In this document: positions 8,145-15,902 of the stretch, piece after piece | Numbering within the stretch: the stretch's first letter is position 1 | How the letters are laid out: each line of letters opens with the position of its first letter | From: Neofamilia sp964346535 | GTDB taxonomy: Bacteria > Bacillota > Clostridia > Tissierellales > Peptoniphilaceae | Length of the DNA: 23,596 nucleotides | Reading direction: 5' to 3' | Assembly: GCA_964346535.1 (NCBI GenBank) | Contig: CAYFUN010000022.1 | Span: 1 to 23,596, forward strand | Notes under the pieces: generated by a model | Databases searched by the model: none | What the model was told of the DNA's origin: nothing | Seen by the model: the letters and a program-made list of their open reading frames with translations, nothing else | Position numbers and translations under genes: made by a program

Positions 8145-9581
8145 ATGAATATTTTTTATATGACTTCTGAAGCCAGTCCTTTTATAAAAACAGGAGGTCT
8201 GGCTGATGTATCTGGCTCACTGCCAAAAGAATTTAAGAAAAAAGGCCATGAAATTTCTGTAGTCTTACCCTTATATGGGCAAATTCCATTTAAATACAAA
8301 GAACAAATGGAATACCTAGGCTATTATTTTGTAGACTTAGACTGGAGAAGGCAATATGCTGGAGTCTTTAAACTAAACTACGATGGAGTAAACTTTTATT
8401 TTATAGACAATGAATTTTATTTTAAAAGACAAAGCATCTATGGCCAAGGTGACGATGGCGAAAGATTTATTTTTTATTCCAAGGCCTGTGTTCAGCTTCT
8501 AAGGTTTTTAGATCTTAAAGTAGACATAGTTAATGCCAACGACTGGCATACTGGCCTAGTTCCACTTTATATAAGGGACTTCGCCAGGGGAGATGACTTT
8601 TATTCTAAAATAAAAACAGCCTATACCATTCACAATATAAAGTACCAGGGAATCTTCCCTAAGGAGATTATGTCTTTAACAGGACTTTCTATGGACTACT
8701 ACCATGAAGATGGCCTAAAATACTATGATGCAATAAATATGATGAAGGCAGGAATTGTCTATTGCGACCTTCTTACTACTGTGTCTAAAACCTATGCCAA
8801 TGAAATTACCTATCCATATTTTGGCGAAGGTCTTGATGGAATAATTAGAAAAAATAAACATAAATTAGTTGGCATAATAAATGGTATTGACTATGACAAG
8901 TACAATCCGAAAAAAGATCCACTAATTCCACATAATTATTCAGCTGACGACCTGACTAAGAAGGTAAAAAATAAAATTGAGATACAAAAACTTTTTAACC
9001 TGCCAGTAGATGAAAATATACCATTGCTAGCTATGGTAACAAGGCTAGTTGACCTAAAGGGCATTGACCTCCTAGACTTTATTATAGCTGAGCTAATGGA
9101 AGAGAACATCCAGCTGGTAATTTTAGGCACTGGAGATAGAAGGTACGAAGACATGCTAAGGTTTTATGAAAGATGCTTCCCAAATAAATTAGCAGCGAGA
9201 ATTTATTTTGACGAAGCCCAGTCTCATAAAATTTATGCAGGAGCAGATTTTTATTTAATGCCTTCTATTGCAGAGCCTTGTGGAATTTCTCAGCTAATAG
9301 CAATGAGATATGGAACTTTGCCAATAGTTAGAGAAACTGGCGGCCTTAGAGACACAGTTGAACCCTATAACAAGTACACAAAAGAGGGGACAGGTTTTTC
9401 TTTTTCAAATATAAATGCCCATGAGCTTTTGTTTACAATCAAAGACGCCCTAGGCCTTTATAGAAATAAGGAAGACCTTGAGACTCTAATTCAAACTGCT
9501 ATGGCAAAAGACTTTTCCTGGGATGCATCTTGTAATGAGTATATAGAAAACTACGAAAAGATTTTAGCAAATAAATTTTAA
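8145..9581 (+). CDS. glgA: Glycogen synthase GlgA (ADP-glucose, GT5)
   Basis: GlgA transfers glucose from ADP-glucose to the non-reducing end of the growing alpha-1,4 glucan. It is a 478-residue GT-B fold enzyme of normal length. The N-terminal domain carries the ADP-glucose motif KTGGLADV with K15, then NANDWHTGLVP and TIHNIKYQGIFP. The C-terminal domain has VTRLVDLKGIDLL and the catalytic-glutamate segment PSIAEPCGISQLIAMRYGT followed by RETGGLRDTV. No start alternative fits better than the ATG at 8145. Its ribosome site (AAGGAA) lies inside the end of glgD. It sits third in the glgC-glgD-glgA set and directly before the debranching gene, so synthesis and trimming enzymes share a transcript. 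Confidence 0.97.
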   Translation: MNIFYMTSEASPFIKTGGLADVSGSLPKEFKKKGHEISVVLPLYGQIPFKYKEQMEYLGYYFVDLDWRRQYAGVFKLNYDGVNFYFIDNEFYFKRQSIYGQGDDGERFIFYSKACVQLLRFLDLKVDIVNANDWHTGLVPLYIRDFARGDDFYSKIKTAYTIHNIKYQGIFPKEIMSLTGLSMDYYHEDGLKYYDAINMMKAGIVYCDLLTTVSKTYANEITYPYFGEGLDGIIRKNKHKLVGIINGIDYDKYNPKKDPLIPHNYSADDLTKKVKNKIEIQKLFNLPVDENIPLLAMVTRLVDLKGIDLLDFIIAELMEENIQLVILGTGDRRYEDMLRFYERCFPNKLAARIYFDEAQSHKIYAGADFYLMPSIAEPCGISQLIAMRYGTLPIVRETGGLRDTVEPYNKYTKEGTGFSFSNINAHELLFTIKDALGLYRNKEDLETLIQTAMAKDFSWDASCNEYIENYEKILANKF

Positions 9582-9595
9582 GAGAAAGATAGATT

Positions 9596-11527
9596 ATGAC
9601 AGAAGAAAACTTATATGATGCCTATGTTGACTTGAACACACAACTAGGCTTAGACTACTCTAAGGACAAATCGACCTTTAAGGTTTATGCACCTGGCTTA
9701 AAGTCCCTGGCCTTAAGAATATTTAAATCTGCTACAGACGTTGTTGGAAAGACTTATGAAATGGACAAAGACCCTAGTGGGATTTTTTCTATTTCACTAG
9801 ATGGAGACCATGACGGATCTTTTTATTCATATATAGTAGACTCTTCAATAGAAGTCTCTGATCCTTATTCTATAGCTTCAATGATAAATTCAAAAAAATC
9901 AGCTATCGTAGACTTGAATGCCACTAATCCAAAAGGGTTTTTAGACCATAAAAAACCTCCTACAAAAGCAGGAGAGGCTATTATTTATGAACTTCATATA
10001 AAGGACTTTAGCTTTAATGAAAACTCTGGAGTTAAAAATAGGGGCAAGTTCCTAGGCCTTGGAGAAGAAGGCACTAGTTTTAAGGGTGAGAAAACAGCTT
10101 TAGACCACTTAGTTGATTTAGGAATAAGCCATGTCCACCTTATGCCAGTATACGATTTTTTAACAGTAGATGAAGACTCAGATAGCTTTTATAAAGATGA
10201 TAATTACAACTGGGGCTACGACCCTGAGTTTTATAATGTGCCAGAAGGATCCTATTCTATAAAGCCAGCTGATCCAAAAAATCGAATAAGAGAACTGAAG
10301 ACTTTAATAATGGATCTACATTCTAAGGGTTTAAAAGTTGTTGTAGATGTTGTTTACAACCACACTTATAGGGGTGAAAAATCTAATTTTCAAATGCTTT
10401 GCCCAAACTACTATTACAGAACTGACAACCAAGGCAGACTAACTAATGGATCAGGCTGCGGCAACGAATTTAGGTCTGAAGCAAAAATGGCTAGAAAATT
10501 TATCCTAGACTCAATTAAATTTTGGATGGAAGAATATAAGGTTGATGGCTTTAGATTTGATTTAATGGGTCTTATTGATATAGAGACAATGAAAGAAGTA
10601 AGCAGGCTAGCCAAGTCTATAGACCCAGATGTTTTACTTTATGGCGAGCCTTGGCTAGGAGGAGACTCTCCACTTCCACTTGAAGCAAGGACCCTAAAGG
10701 GCAGCCAAAGGTCCCAAGGCTTTGCTTGCTTTAATGATGACTTTAGAAATGCTGTAAAGGGAAGCAATAGAGGCCATAGCTTAGGTTTCATAGGCGGTAA
10801 TGCAGCAGAAAAAATTGCAGTAGAAACAGGCCTTGTAGGATCAATAAACTTTGATGACAAGCACCAAGGCTTTGCCAACGAACCTAGAGAATCAATAAAC
10901 TATTTAAACTCCCACGATGATTTAATTTTATGGGACAAAATTGACCTAAGTTTAGGAGACAGGTCTTTTGAAGAGAAGAAGGATATTTACAAACTAGCAA
11001 ACTCTATATTATTTTTATCCTTTGGCCTAAGCTTTATCCATGCAGGAAATGAATTTTTGCGAACAAAATATGGCAGAGCCAACAGCTACAAGGACCCTAT
11101 TTCAATAAACCAAATTGACTGGGATTTAAAAGTAAAAAATAAAGATGTAAATAATTTTTTCAAGGACTTAATTGCCCTTAGGAAAAGTCTTAAATTTTTT
11201 ACAAGCTTTACAGCTACAGATATAAGGTCAAATCTATTCTTTATAGACCATGGCGATTTGCCTGTAATCTCTTATGTAATTAGAGATGGAGAAAAGTTTT
11301 ATTTTATCTCCCACAATAGTGGCAAAGAAGCCTGCATTATTGACGGCAAAAACCTTATAGCTAAAATAAATTCTAAGTTAAAAGAAAATTTGGAAATTGA
11401 CAAGCTGAGCCTAAATAGAAGCTTTAACAAAAATGGATTTACAGATGAGAGACTTGATGATATTAATAAACTAAGGATCGATCCCCTAGGAAGTGAGCTA
11501 ATAATTATAGAAAAAAGATGTGATTAA
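9596..11527 (+). CDS. pulA: Type I pullulanase (cytoplasmic glycogen debranching enzyme)
   Basis: This GH13 enzyme hydrolyses alpha-1,6 branch points. The 643-residue protein has an N-terminal CBM48-like region (VYAPGLKSLALRIFKSA), then the type I pullulanase signature YNWGYDP (204-210). The barrel follows with VVVDVVYNHTY, the nucleophile D322 in DGFRFDLMGL, the acid E351 in LLYGEPW and D441 in LNSHDDL. There is no signal peptide, so it acts inside the cell on glycogen rather than on external pullulan. That fits its place directly after glgA. A GlgX-type debrancher is less likely because of the YNWGYDP motif. The ribosome binding site (AGAAAGATAG) is weak compared with its neighbours, perhaps lowering its output. 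No glycogen phosphorylase gene is in the window. Confidence 0.94.
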   Translation: MTEENLYDAYVDLNTQLGLDYSKDKSTFKVYAPGLKSLALRIFKSATDVVGKTYEMDKDPSGIFSISLDGDHDGSFYSYIVDSSIEVSDPYSIASMINSKKSAIVDLNATNPKGFLDHKKPPTKAGEAIIYELHIKDFSFNENSGVKNRGKFLGLGEEGTSFKGEKTALDHLVDLGISHVHLMPVYDFLTVDEDSDSFYKDDNYNWGYDPEFYNVPEGSYSIKPADPKNRIRELKTLIMDLHSKGLKVVVDVVYNHTYRGEKSNFQMLCPNYYYRTDNQGRLTNGSGCGNEFRSEAKMARKFILDSIKFWMEEYKVDGFRFDLMGLIDIETMKEVSRLAKSIDPDVLLYGEPWLGGDSPLPLEARTLKGSQRSQGFACFNDDFRNAVKGSNRGHSLGFIGGNAAEKIAVETGLVGSINFDDKHQGFANEPRESINYLNSHDDLILWDKIDLSLGDRSFEEKKDIYKLANSILFLSFGLSFIHAGNEFLRTKYGRANSYKDPISINQIDWDLKVKNKDVNNFFKDLIALRKSLKFFTSFTATDIRSNLFFIDHGDLPVISYVIRDGEKFYFISHNSGKEACIIDGKNLIAKINSKLKENLEIDKLSLNRSFNKNGFTDERLDDINKLRIDPLGSELIIIEKRCD

Positions 11528-11530
11528 AAT

Positions 11531-12838
11531 ATGAAGTTAGATGTCTCATTAAAGCAAAGTCAAAAACTTGCAATGACAACTGAATTAAGACAATCTATAG
11601 AGATTCTACAATTTAGTAAGCAAGATCTTATGGACTTTTTATCTGACCTTGCCTTGGAAAATCCAACTATGGACTTGGAAATAAAAAACTATAGCATAGA
11701 CGACTACGCTTATAAGAAATCAAGAAAAAACCAAGACGAAGAAGAGGACTTGTCCTTTGAAAAATATATTGGCCAAGAAGAGACCTTGTACGATTATTTG
11801 TATGAACAGCTTTTGGCTTTGAAATTAAATAAAACAGAGAGGCAAATTGGAAGGCTACTTTTAGAAAATATTGACGACAAAGGTTATATTATAATTGACC
11901 TCTATGAATTTTCCAATAGATATAAATTTTCCTTTAGTTCAGTTTTAAAGGTTCTAAATCTCATGAAAGATTTTTTACCTGTAGGCATATGTGCATCTAG
12001 CTTAGAAGAATGTCTATTAAAACAAGCCCAGTCTAAGGGCCTATCAAAATTAACTCAGGCTCTTATAAATTGGAATCTTGTTGACCTGGCAGAAAACAGG
12101 GTTGGACTTTTAGCTGATAAGTATGGAGTAGAAAAAGAAGCCATACAAAAGTCCTTTGATGAAATTCGAAAGCTAAATCCAAAGCCTGGCAGCTTTTTAA
12201 ACAAGGATCCCAAGCCTACAAAGTTTATTATTCCCGATGTAATCTTAGACTTTGAAGGGGAAGAAATAAACTTATATTTAAATGACGAAAATAAAATTTC
12301 CATAGGAAGAAATCAAGATTATTTAAATATGTTTAAAGGAGACATTGACCAAGAGACCAGGGCTTATCTTAGGGATAAATTTAAAGAAACAAATTGGATA
12401 ATTAGGTCTATTAGACAAAGGGGAGAGACTATTTTAAAGGTGGCAGAAGCCCTTTGCCATATTCAAAAAGACTTTTTATTAAAGCAGGGCCCATTAAAGC
12501 CCTTGACTATGAAAGACTTAGCTAATAAAATAGACCTACATGAGTCTACAATTTCTAGGACTTGTAATGGCAAGTATATTCAGACTCCAAACAAGGTTAT
12601 GGAGCTAAAAGAATTTTTTACAACAGGGCTAACTAGCGACCAAGGTTTAGTATCAGCAAATGAATTAAAGCTCTATATAAAAACTGCCATAAAAACAGAA
12701 GATAAAAGAAAACCTCTTTCTGACCAAAAGATTACAGATGACCTAAAGGCCTTAGGCTATAATATTTCCAGACGAACAGTACAAAAGTACAGAGACGAAA
12801 TGGGGATTTTGTCGTCAACGAAAAGAAAAAGGTTTTAA
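11531..12838 (+). CDS. rpoN: RNA polymerase sigma-54 factor RpoN
   Basis: RpoN directs RNA polymerase to -24/-12 promoters that need an AAA+ enhancer-binding activator. The 435-residue protein is complete. Region I (about 1-50) is the Gln/Leu-rich activator-contact part with TTELRQSIEILQFS. A short acidic region II follows at about 55-80. The core-binding domain covers about 90-260. The helix-turn-helix lies in MKDLANKIDLHESTISRTCNGK. The RpoN box SRRTVQKYR is at 413-421, three residues from canonical ARRTVAKYR. It starts three bases after pulA and has no clear Shine-Dalgarno, so it is probably made at low level through coupling. No enhancer-binding protein is encoded here, so its targets lie elsewhere or are unknown. 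rpoN directly preceding the gap operon is a clostridial arrangement, but cggR, expected between them, is missing. Confidence 0.96.
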   Translation: MKLDVSLKQSQKLAMTTELRQSIEILQFSKQDLMDFLSDLALENPTMDLEIKNYSIDDYAYKKSRKNQDEEEDLSFEKYIGQEETLYDYLYEQLLALKLNKTERQIGRLLLENIDDKGYIIIDLYEFSNRYKFSFSSVLKVLNLMKDFLPVGICASSLEECLLKQAQSKGLSKLTQALINWNLVDLAENRVGLLADKYGVEKEAIQKSFDEIRKLNPKPGSFLNKDPKPTKFIIPDVILDFEGEEINLYLNDENKISIGRNQDYLNMFKGDIDQETRAYLRDKFKETNWIIRSIRQRGETILKVAEALCHIQKDFLLKQGPLKPLTMKDLANKIDLHESTISRTCNGKYIQTPNKVMELKEFFTTGLTSDQGLVSANELKLYIKTAIKTEDKRKPLSDQKITDDLKALGYNISRRTVQKYRDEMGILSSTKRKRF

Positions 12839-12855
12839 TGATAAAGTTTATTAAA

Positions 12856-12872
12856 ATTGGGTATAAGAACCC
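12856..12872 (+). promoter_or_regulatory. Possible promoter or operator in the rpoN-gap junction
   Basis: The 67-base gap between rpoN and gap holds an inverted repeat GGGT-ATAAGA-ACCC (12859-12872) that overlaps a -10-like TATAAG (12862-12867). There is no good -35 at 17 bases. The TTGACA at 12882 is too close to the gap start to serve. The repeat could be an operator or a small hairpin, and it has no T-tract. Evidence is thin. Confidence 0.28.
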
Positions 12873-12905
12873 TAAGAAAATTTGACATTAGGAGGAAATA
12901 AAATT

Positions 12906-13913
12906 ATGTCTATTAAAGTAGGTATTAACGGATTTGGAAGAATCGGAAGAGATGTTACAAGAGGATTTTTTGAAGGCGGCAGAGAAGGCCTTGAAGTAGT
13001 TGCAATAAACGCAACTGGCCCTTATGAAACTTTTGCTCATCTTTTTAAATATGACACTCCATACGGAAAATTCGATGGAGAAGTTGAAACTTATGAAGAA
13101 GGTCTAGTAATTAACGGCAAGAAAGTTAAATTCACTGACCACAGAGACCCAGCAGAAATTCCATGGAAGGACCTTGGAGTTGATTTAGTAATTGACTCAA
13201 CAGGAGCCTTTAGAGACATGGAAGGCTTAAAGAAACACCTTGATGCAGGAGCAAAAAAAGTAATTTTAACTGCACCTGGTAAGGACGTTGACAACACAAT
13301 TGTTATGGGCGTTAACGAAGAAACTTATGACCCAACAAAGCACCATGTTATTTCTAACGCTTCTTGTACAACAAACTGTCTAGCACCTGTTACAAAGGTT
13401 ATTTTAGAAAACTTTGGCATTGAAAGAGGGTTAATGACTACAATTCACGCCTACACAAATGATCAAAACATTATGGACAACAAACACAAGGACCTTAGAA
13501 GGGCAAGAGCAGCAGCTCAAAATATTATCCCAACATCAACTGGAGCTGCTAAGGCAGTTGGCCTAGTTATTCCAGAAGTAAAAGGAAAATTAACAGGTTT
13601 TGCTGTTAGAGTTCCAGTAATAACTGGATCACTAGTAGACGTAACCTTTGAAATTTCCAAAGATGCAAGTGTTGAAGAAATTAATAAAGTAATGAAAAAT
13701 GCAGCAGAAAATGAATTAAAGGGAATATTAGAATATACAGAAGAACCTTTAGTTTCTACTGATATTATTAAAGATAATAACTCTTCAATTTTTGACTCTA
13801 GCCTAACTTTAGTTCAAGATAGAATGGTTAAGCTAGTAGCTTGGTATGATAATGAATGGGGATACTCACAAAGAGTTTTAGACCTAGCAAAATTTGTTGC
13901 GGACAAAATGTAA
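12906..13913 (+). CDS. gap: Glyceraldehyde-3-phosphate dehydrogenase, type I
   Basis: This enzyme oxidises glyceraldehyde-3-phosphate with NAD and phosphate to give 1,3-bisphosphoglycerate and NADH. The 335-residue protein shows the Rossmann start VGINGFGRIGR (5-15), the catalytic Cys154 in SNASCTTNCLAPV, the His-containing IHAYTNDQ and the C-terminal WYDNEWGYSQRV, all canonical for glycolytic Gap. I chose the ATG at 12906 because AGGAGG (12890-12895) is well placed before it. A TTG at 12882 in the same frame would add eight residues that overlap this ribosome site and fit no family pattern. It is the first gene of the lower-glycolysis operon, directly after rpoN, and is separated from pgk by a strong terminator-like hairpin. 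Coenzyme preference (NAD) is expected from the family, not proved. Confidence 0.97.
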   Translation: MSIKVGINGFGRIGRDVTRGFFEGGREGLEVVAINATGPYETFAHLFKYDTPYGKFDGEVETYEEGLVINGKKVKFTDHRDPAEIPWKDLGVDLVIDSTGAFRDMEGLKKHLDAGAKKVILTAPGKDVDNTIVMGVNEETYDPTKHHVISNASCTTNCLAPVTKVILENFGIERGLMTTIHAYTNDQNIMDNKHKDLRRARAAAQNIIPTSTGAAKAVGLVIPEVKGKLTGFAVRVPVITGSLVDVTFEISKDASVEEINKVMKNAAENELKGILEYTEEPLVSTDIIKDNNSSIFDSSLTLVQDRMVKLVAWYDNEWGYSQRVLDLAKFVADKM

Positions 13914-13922
13914 GTAATAAAG

Positions 13923-13953
13923 CTGTAGGATCTTAGATTCTACAGTTTTTTTT
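13923..13953 (+). terminator. Intrinsic terminator or attenuator between gap and pgk
   Basis: A 10-bp stem (13923-13932 with 13936-13945, one G-T wobble) closes on a three-base loop and is followed by eight T residues (13946-13953). This is a textbook intrinsic terminator. The pgk ribosome site begins straight after the T-tract, so read-through is needed to express the rest of the operon from gap. Confidence 0.88.
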
Positions 13954-13963
13954 GGAGGTTTAT

Positions 13964-15151
13964 ATGAATAAAAAAACTTTAAAAGATTATGACTATGCAG
14001 GTAAAAAAGTCCTAGTTAGATGTGACTTTAACGTTCCACTTGCAGATGGAAAAATAACAAACGACAAGAGAATTGTAGAATCACTGCCTACAATAAAATA
14101 TTTAATTGATAACAAGGCTAGAGTAATACTTTTATCTCATCTTGGTAGACCTAAGGGCCAGGCCAAGCCTGAATTTTCTTTAAAGCCAGTTGCAGATAGA
14201 TTAGAAGAATTACTAGGCCAAGAAGTTTTCTTCCTTGCAGATGACAAGGTTGTATCTGACAAGGTGAGAGAAGAAGTCAATAAATTAGAAGATGGCCAAG
14301 TTGCTCTTTTAGAAAATACTAGATATGTAGCTGGAGAAGAAAAAAACGATCCAGACTTTTCTAAGGACCTTGCCAGCCTTGGAGATTATTATGTAAACGA
14401 CGCCTTTGGTACTAGCCACAGGGCCCATGCTTCAAATGTTGGCCTAGCTTCAAACCTTCCTTCAGCAGTAGGATTTTTAGTACAAAAGGAAATTGACGTA
14501 ATGGCCAAGTCTATTGAAGAACCAAAGAGACCTTTCGTAGCAATTTTAGGTGGAGCAAAAGTTTCTGACAAAATTGGAGTAATTGAAAATCTGCTAAATA
14601 AAGTAGATAAAATAATTATTGTTGGTGCTATGGCCAACACCTTTTTAAAGGCTCAAGGCAAGGAACTTGGAACATCTTTAGTTGAAGATGACAAGTTAGA
14701 CCTAGCTAGAGAACTAATGACAAAGGCCAAGGAAGCCAAGGTAGATTTAATTCTTCCTGTAGATGACCTTGTTGTAGATGAAATAAAAGAAGGAACAGCT
14801 TCTCAAGTTGTTAACGTAGACCAAATTCCAGCAGACAAAATGGTAGTAGACATTGGACCAAAGACCCTAGAAGAAATTGAGAAAGCCCTAGCAGGTGCAA
14901 AAACTGTTGTATGGAATGGTCCAGCAGGAGTTTTTGAAATTGACGACTTTGCCAAGGGAACCTTTGGTATAGCTCAAGCTTTAGCAAAACTAGATGGAAC
15001 CACTATTATCGGTGGTGGAGATTCTGCTGCAGCTATAGAAAAAGCTGGCCTTGCAGACAAGGTAAGTCACGTTTCTACTGGTGGTGGAGCTTCACTAGAA
15101 CTTCTTGAAGGCAAGGACCTTCCAGGAATTTCAGCAATCGAGGACAAATAA
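13964..15151 (+). CDS. pgk: Phosphoglycerate kinase
   Basis: Pgk transfers the acyl phosphate of 1,3-bisphosphoglycerate to ADP, giving 3-phosphoglycerate and ATP. The 395-residue protein contains CDFNVPL near residue 25, LLSHLGRPKG near residue 50, the nucleotide-binding region ILGGAKVSDKI, the hinge region and the C-terminal VGGGDSAAAIEKAG and VSTGGGASLELLEG. The ATG at 13964 is preceded by GGAGG (13954-13958). A TTG twelve bases earlier is in the same frame but overlaps the ribosome site, so it is rejected. The gene lies just behind the intrinsic hairpin after gap, which should make pgk less abundant than gap. tpi starts on its stop codon (TAATG). Confidence 0.97.
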   Translation: MNKKTLKDYDYAGKKVLVRCDFNVPLADGKITNDKRIVESLPTIKYLIDNKARVILLSHLGRPKGQAKPEFSLKPVADRLEELLGQEVFFLADDKVVSDKVREEVNKLEDGQVALLENTRYVAGEEKNDPDFSKDLASLGDYYVNDAFGTSHRAHASNVGLASNLPSAVGFLVQKEIDVMAKSIEEPKRPFVAILGGAKVSDKIGVIENLLNKVDKIIIVGAMANTFLKAQGKELGTSLVEDDKLDLARELMTKAKEAKVDLILPVDDLVVDEIKEGTASQVVNVDQIPADKMVVDIGPKTLEEIEKALAGAKTVVWNGPAGVFEIDDFAKGTFGIAQALAKLDGTTIIGGGDSAAAIEKAGLADKVSHVSTGGGASLELLEGKDLPGISAIEDK

Positions 15152-15900
15152 TGAGACAAACACTAATAGCAGGAAATTGGAAAATGAATATGACTTCAGC
15201 TGAAGCCGAAAACTTTGCTGATGAACTATTAAAGTTAAATCCTAAAAAGAATGGCGAAGTTTTAATTTGTCCACCCTTTACAGCCCTTTATGCCCTAGGA
15301 AAAAAATTAGCAGGCAGTGGTATAAAACTTGGAGCCCAAAATGTTTTTGCTGAAGACTCTGGTGCCTATACAGGAGAAATTTCTCCAGCCATGCTCCTAG
15401 ACCTAGGAGTAGAATATGTAATAATTGGCCACTCTGAAAGAAGGCAAATTTTCAATGAATCTAATGAATGTGTAAACAAAAAACTATTAAAGCTACAAGA
15501 AAAAGACTTAAAGCCTATTTTATGTATAGGCGAGACCCTAGAAGAAAGAGAAGCTGGCAAGGAGTTTGACCTTGTTAAAAGCCAATTAGCAGCTTGTTTA
15601 AAAGACGTAAATGAAAATAAATTAAAGGACTTAGTAATAGCCTATGAACCAATTTGGGCCATAGGAACAGGTAGGTCTGCATCTGCTGACGATGCCGAAG
15701 CCATGTGCAAGTTTATAAGACAAGAGCTAGAAAAAAACTTTGGTGTGGTAGCCAAAGAAATAAGAATTCTCTATGGCGGATCAGTTAAGCCAGCAACTAT
15801 AAAGGACCTAATGGCCAAGGAAAATGTTGACGGTGCCTTAGTAGGTGGAGCTAGTTTACAGCCAGCAGACTTTTCTAAACTAGTTGCTTATGAGGTTTAA
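15151..15900 (+). CDS. tpiA: Triosephosphate isomerase
   Basis: It interconverts dihydroxyacetone phosphate and glyceraldehyde-3-phosphate. The 249-residue protein has AGNWKMN with the substrate-binding Lys11, IGHSERR with catalytic His94, AYEPIWAIGTG with catalytic Glu166 and YGGSVKP near the end. The TIM-barrel is of standard length. The ATG shares one base with the pgk stop, and GAGGA at 15140-15144 is its probable ribosome site within pgk. gpmI follows after two bases. Nothing unusual is visible. Confidence 0.98.
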   Translation: MRQTLIAGNWKMNMTSAEAENFADELLKLNPKKNGEVLICPPFTALYALGKKLAGSGIKLGAQNVFAEDSGAYTGEISPAMLLDLGVEYVIIGHSERRQIFNESNECVNKKLLKLQEKDLKPILCIGETLEEREAGKEFDLVKSQLAACLKDVNENKLKDLVIAYEPIWAIGTGRSASADDAEAMCKFIRQELEKNFGVVAKEIRILYGGSVKPATIKDLMAKENVDGALVGGASLQPADFSKLVAYEV

Positions 15901-15902
15901 AA

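Noticed and set aside
12882..12887. TTGACA as a -35 box for gap
   Set aside because: The matching -10 would fall on the gap start codon, leaving no leader for the strong ribosome site.
12882..12905. TTG-initiated upstream extension of gap, and similar extensions of pgk (13952) and eno (17416)
   Set aside because: Each extension overlaps the ribosome site of the ATG start and adds residues that do not fit the protein family.
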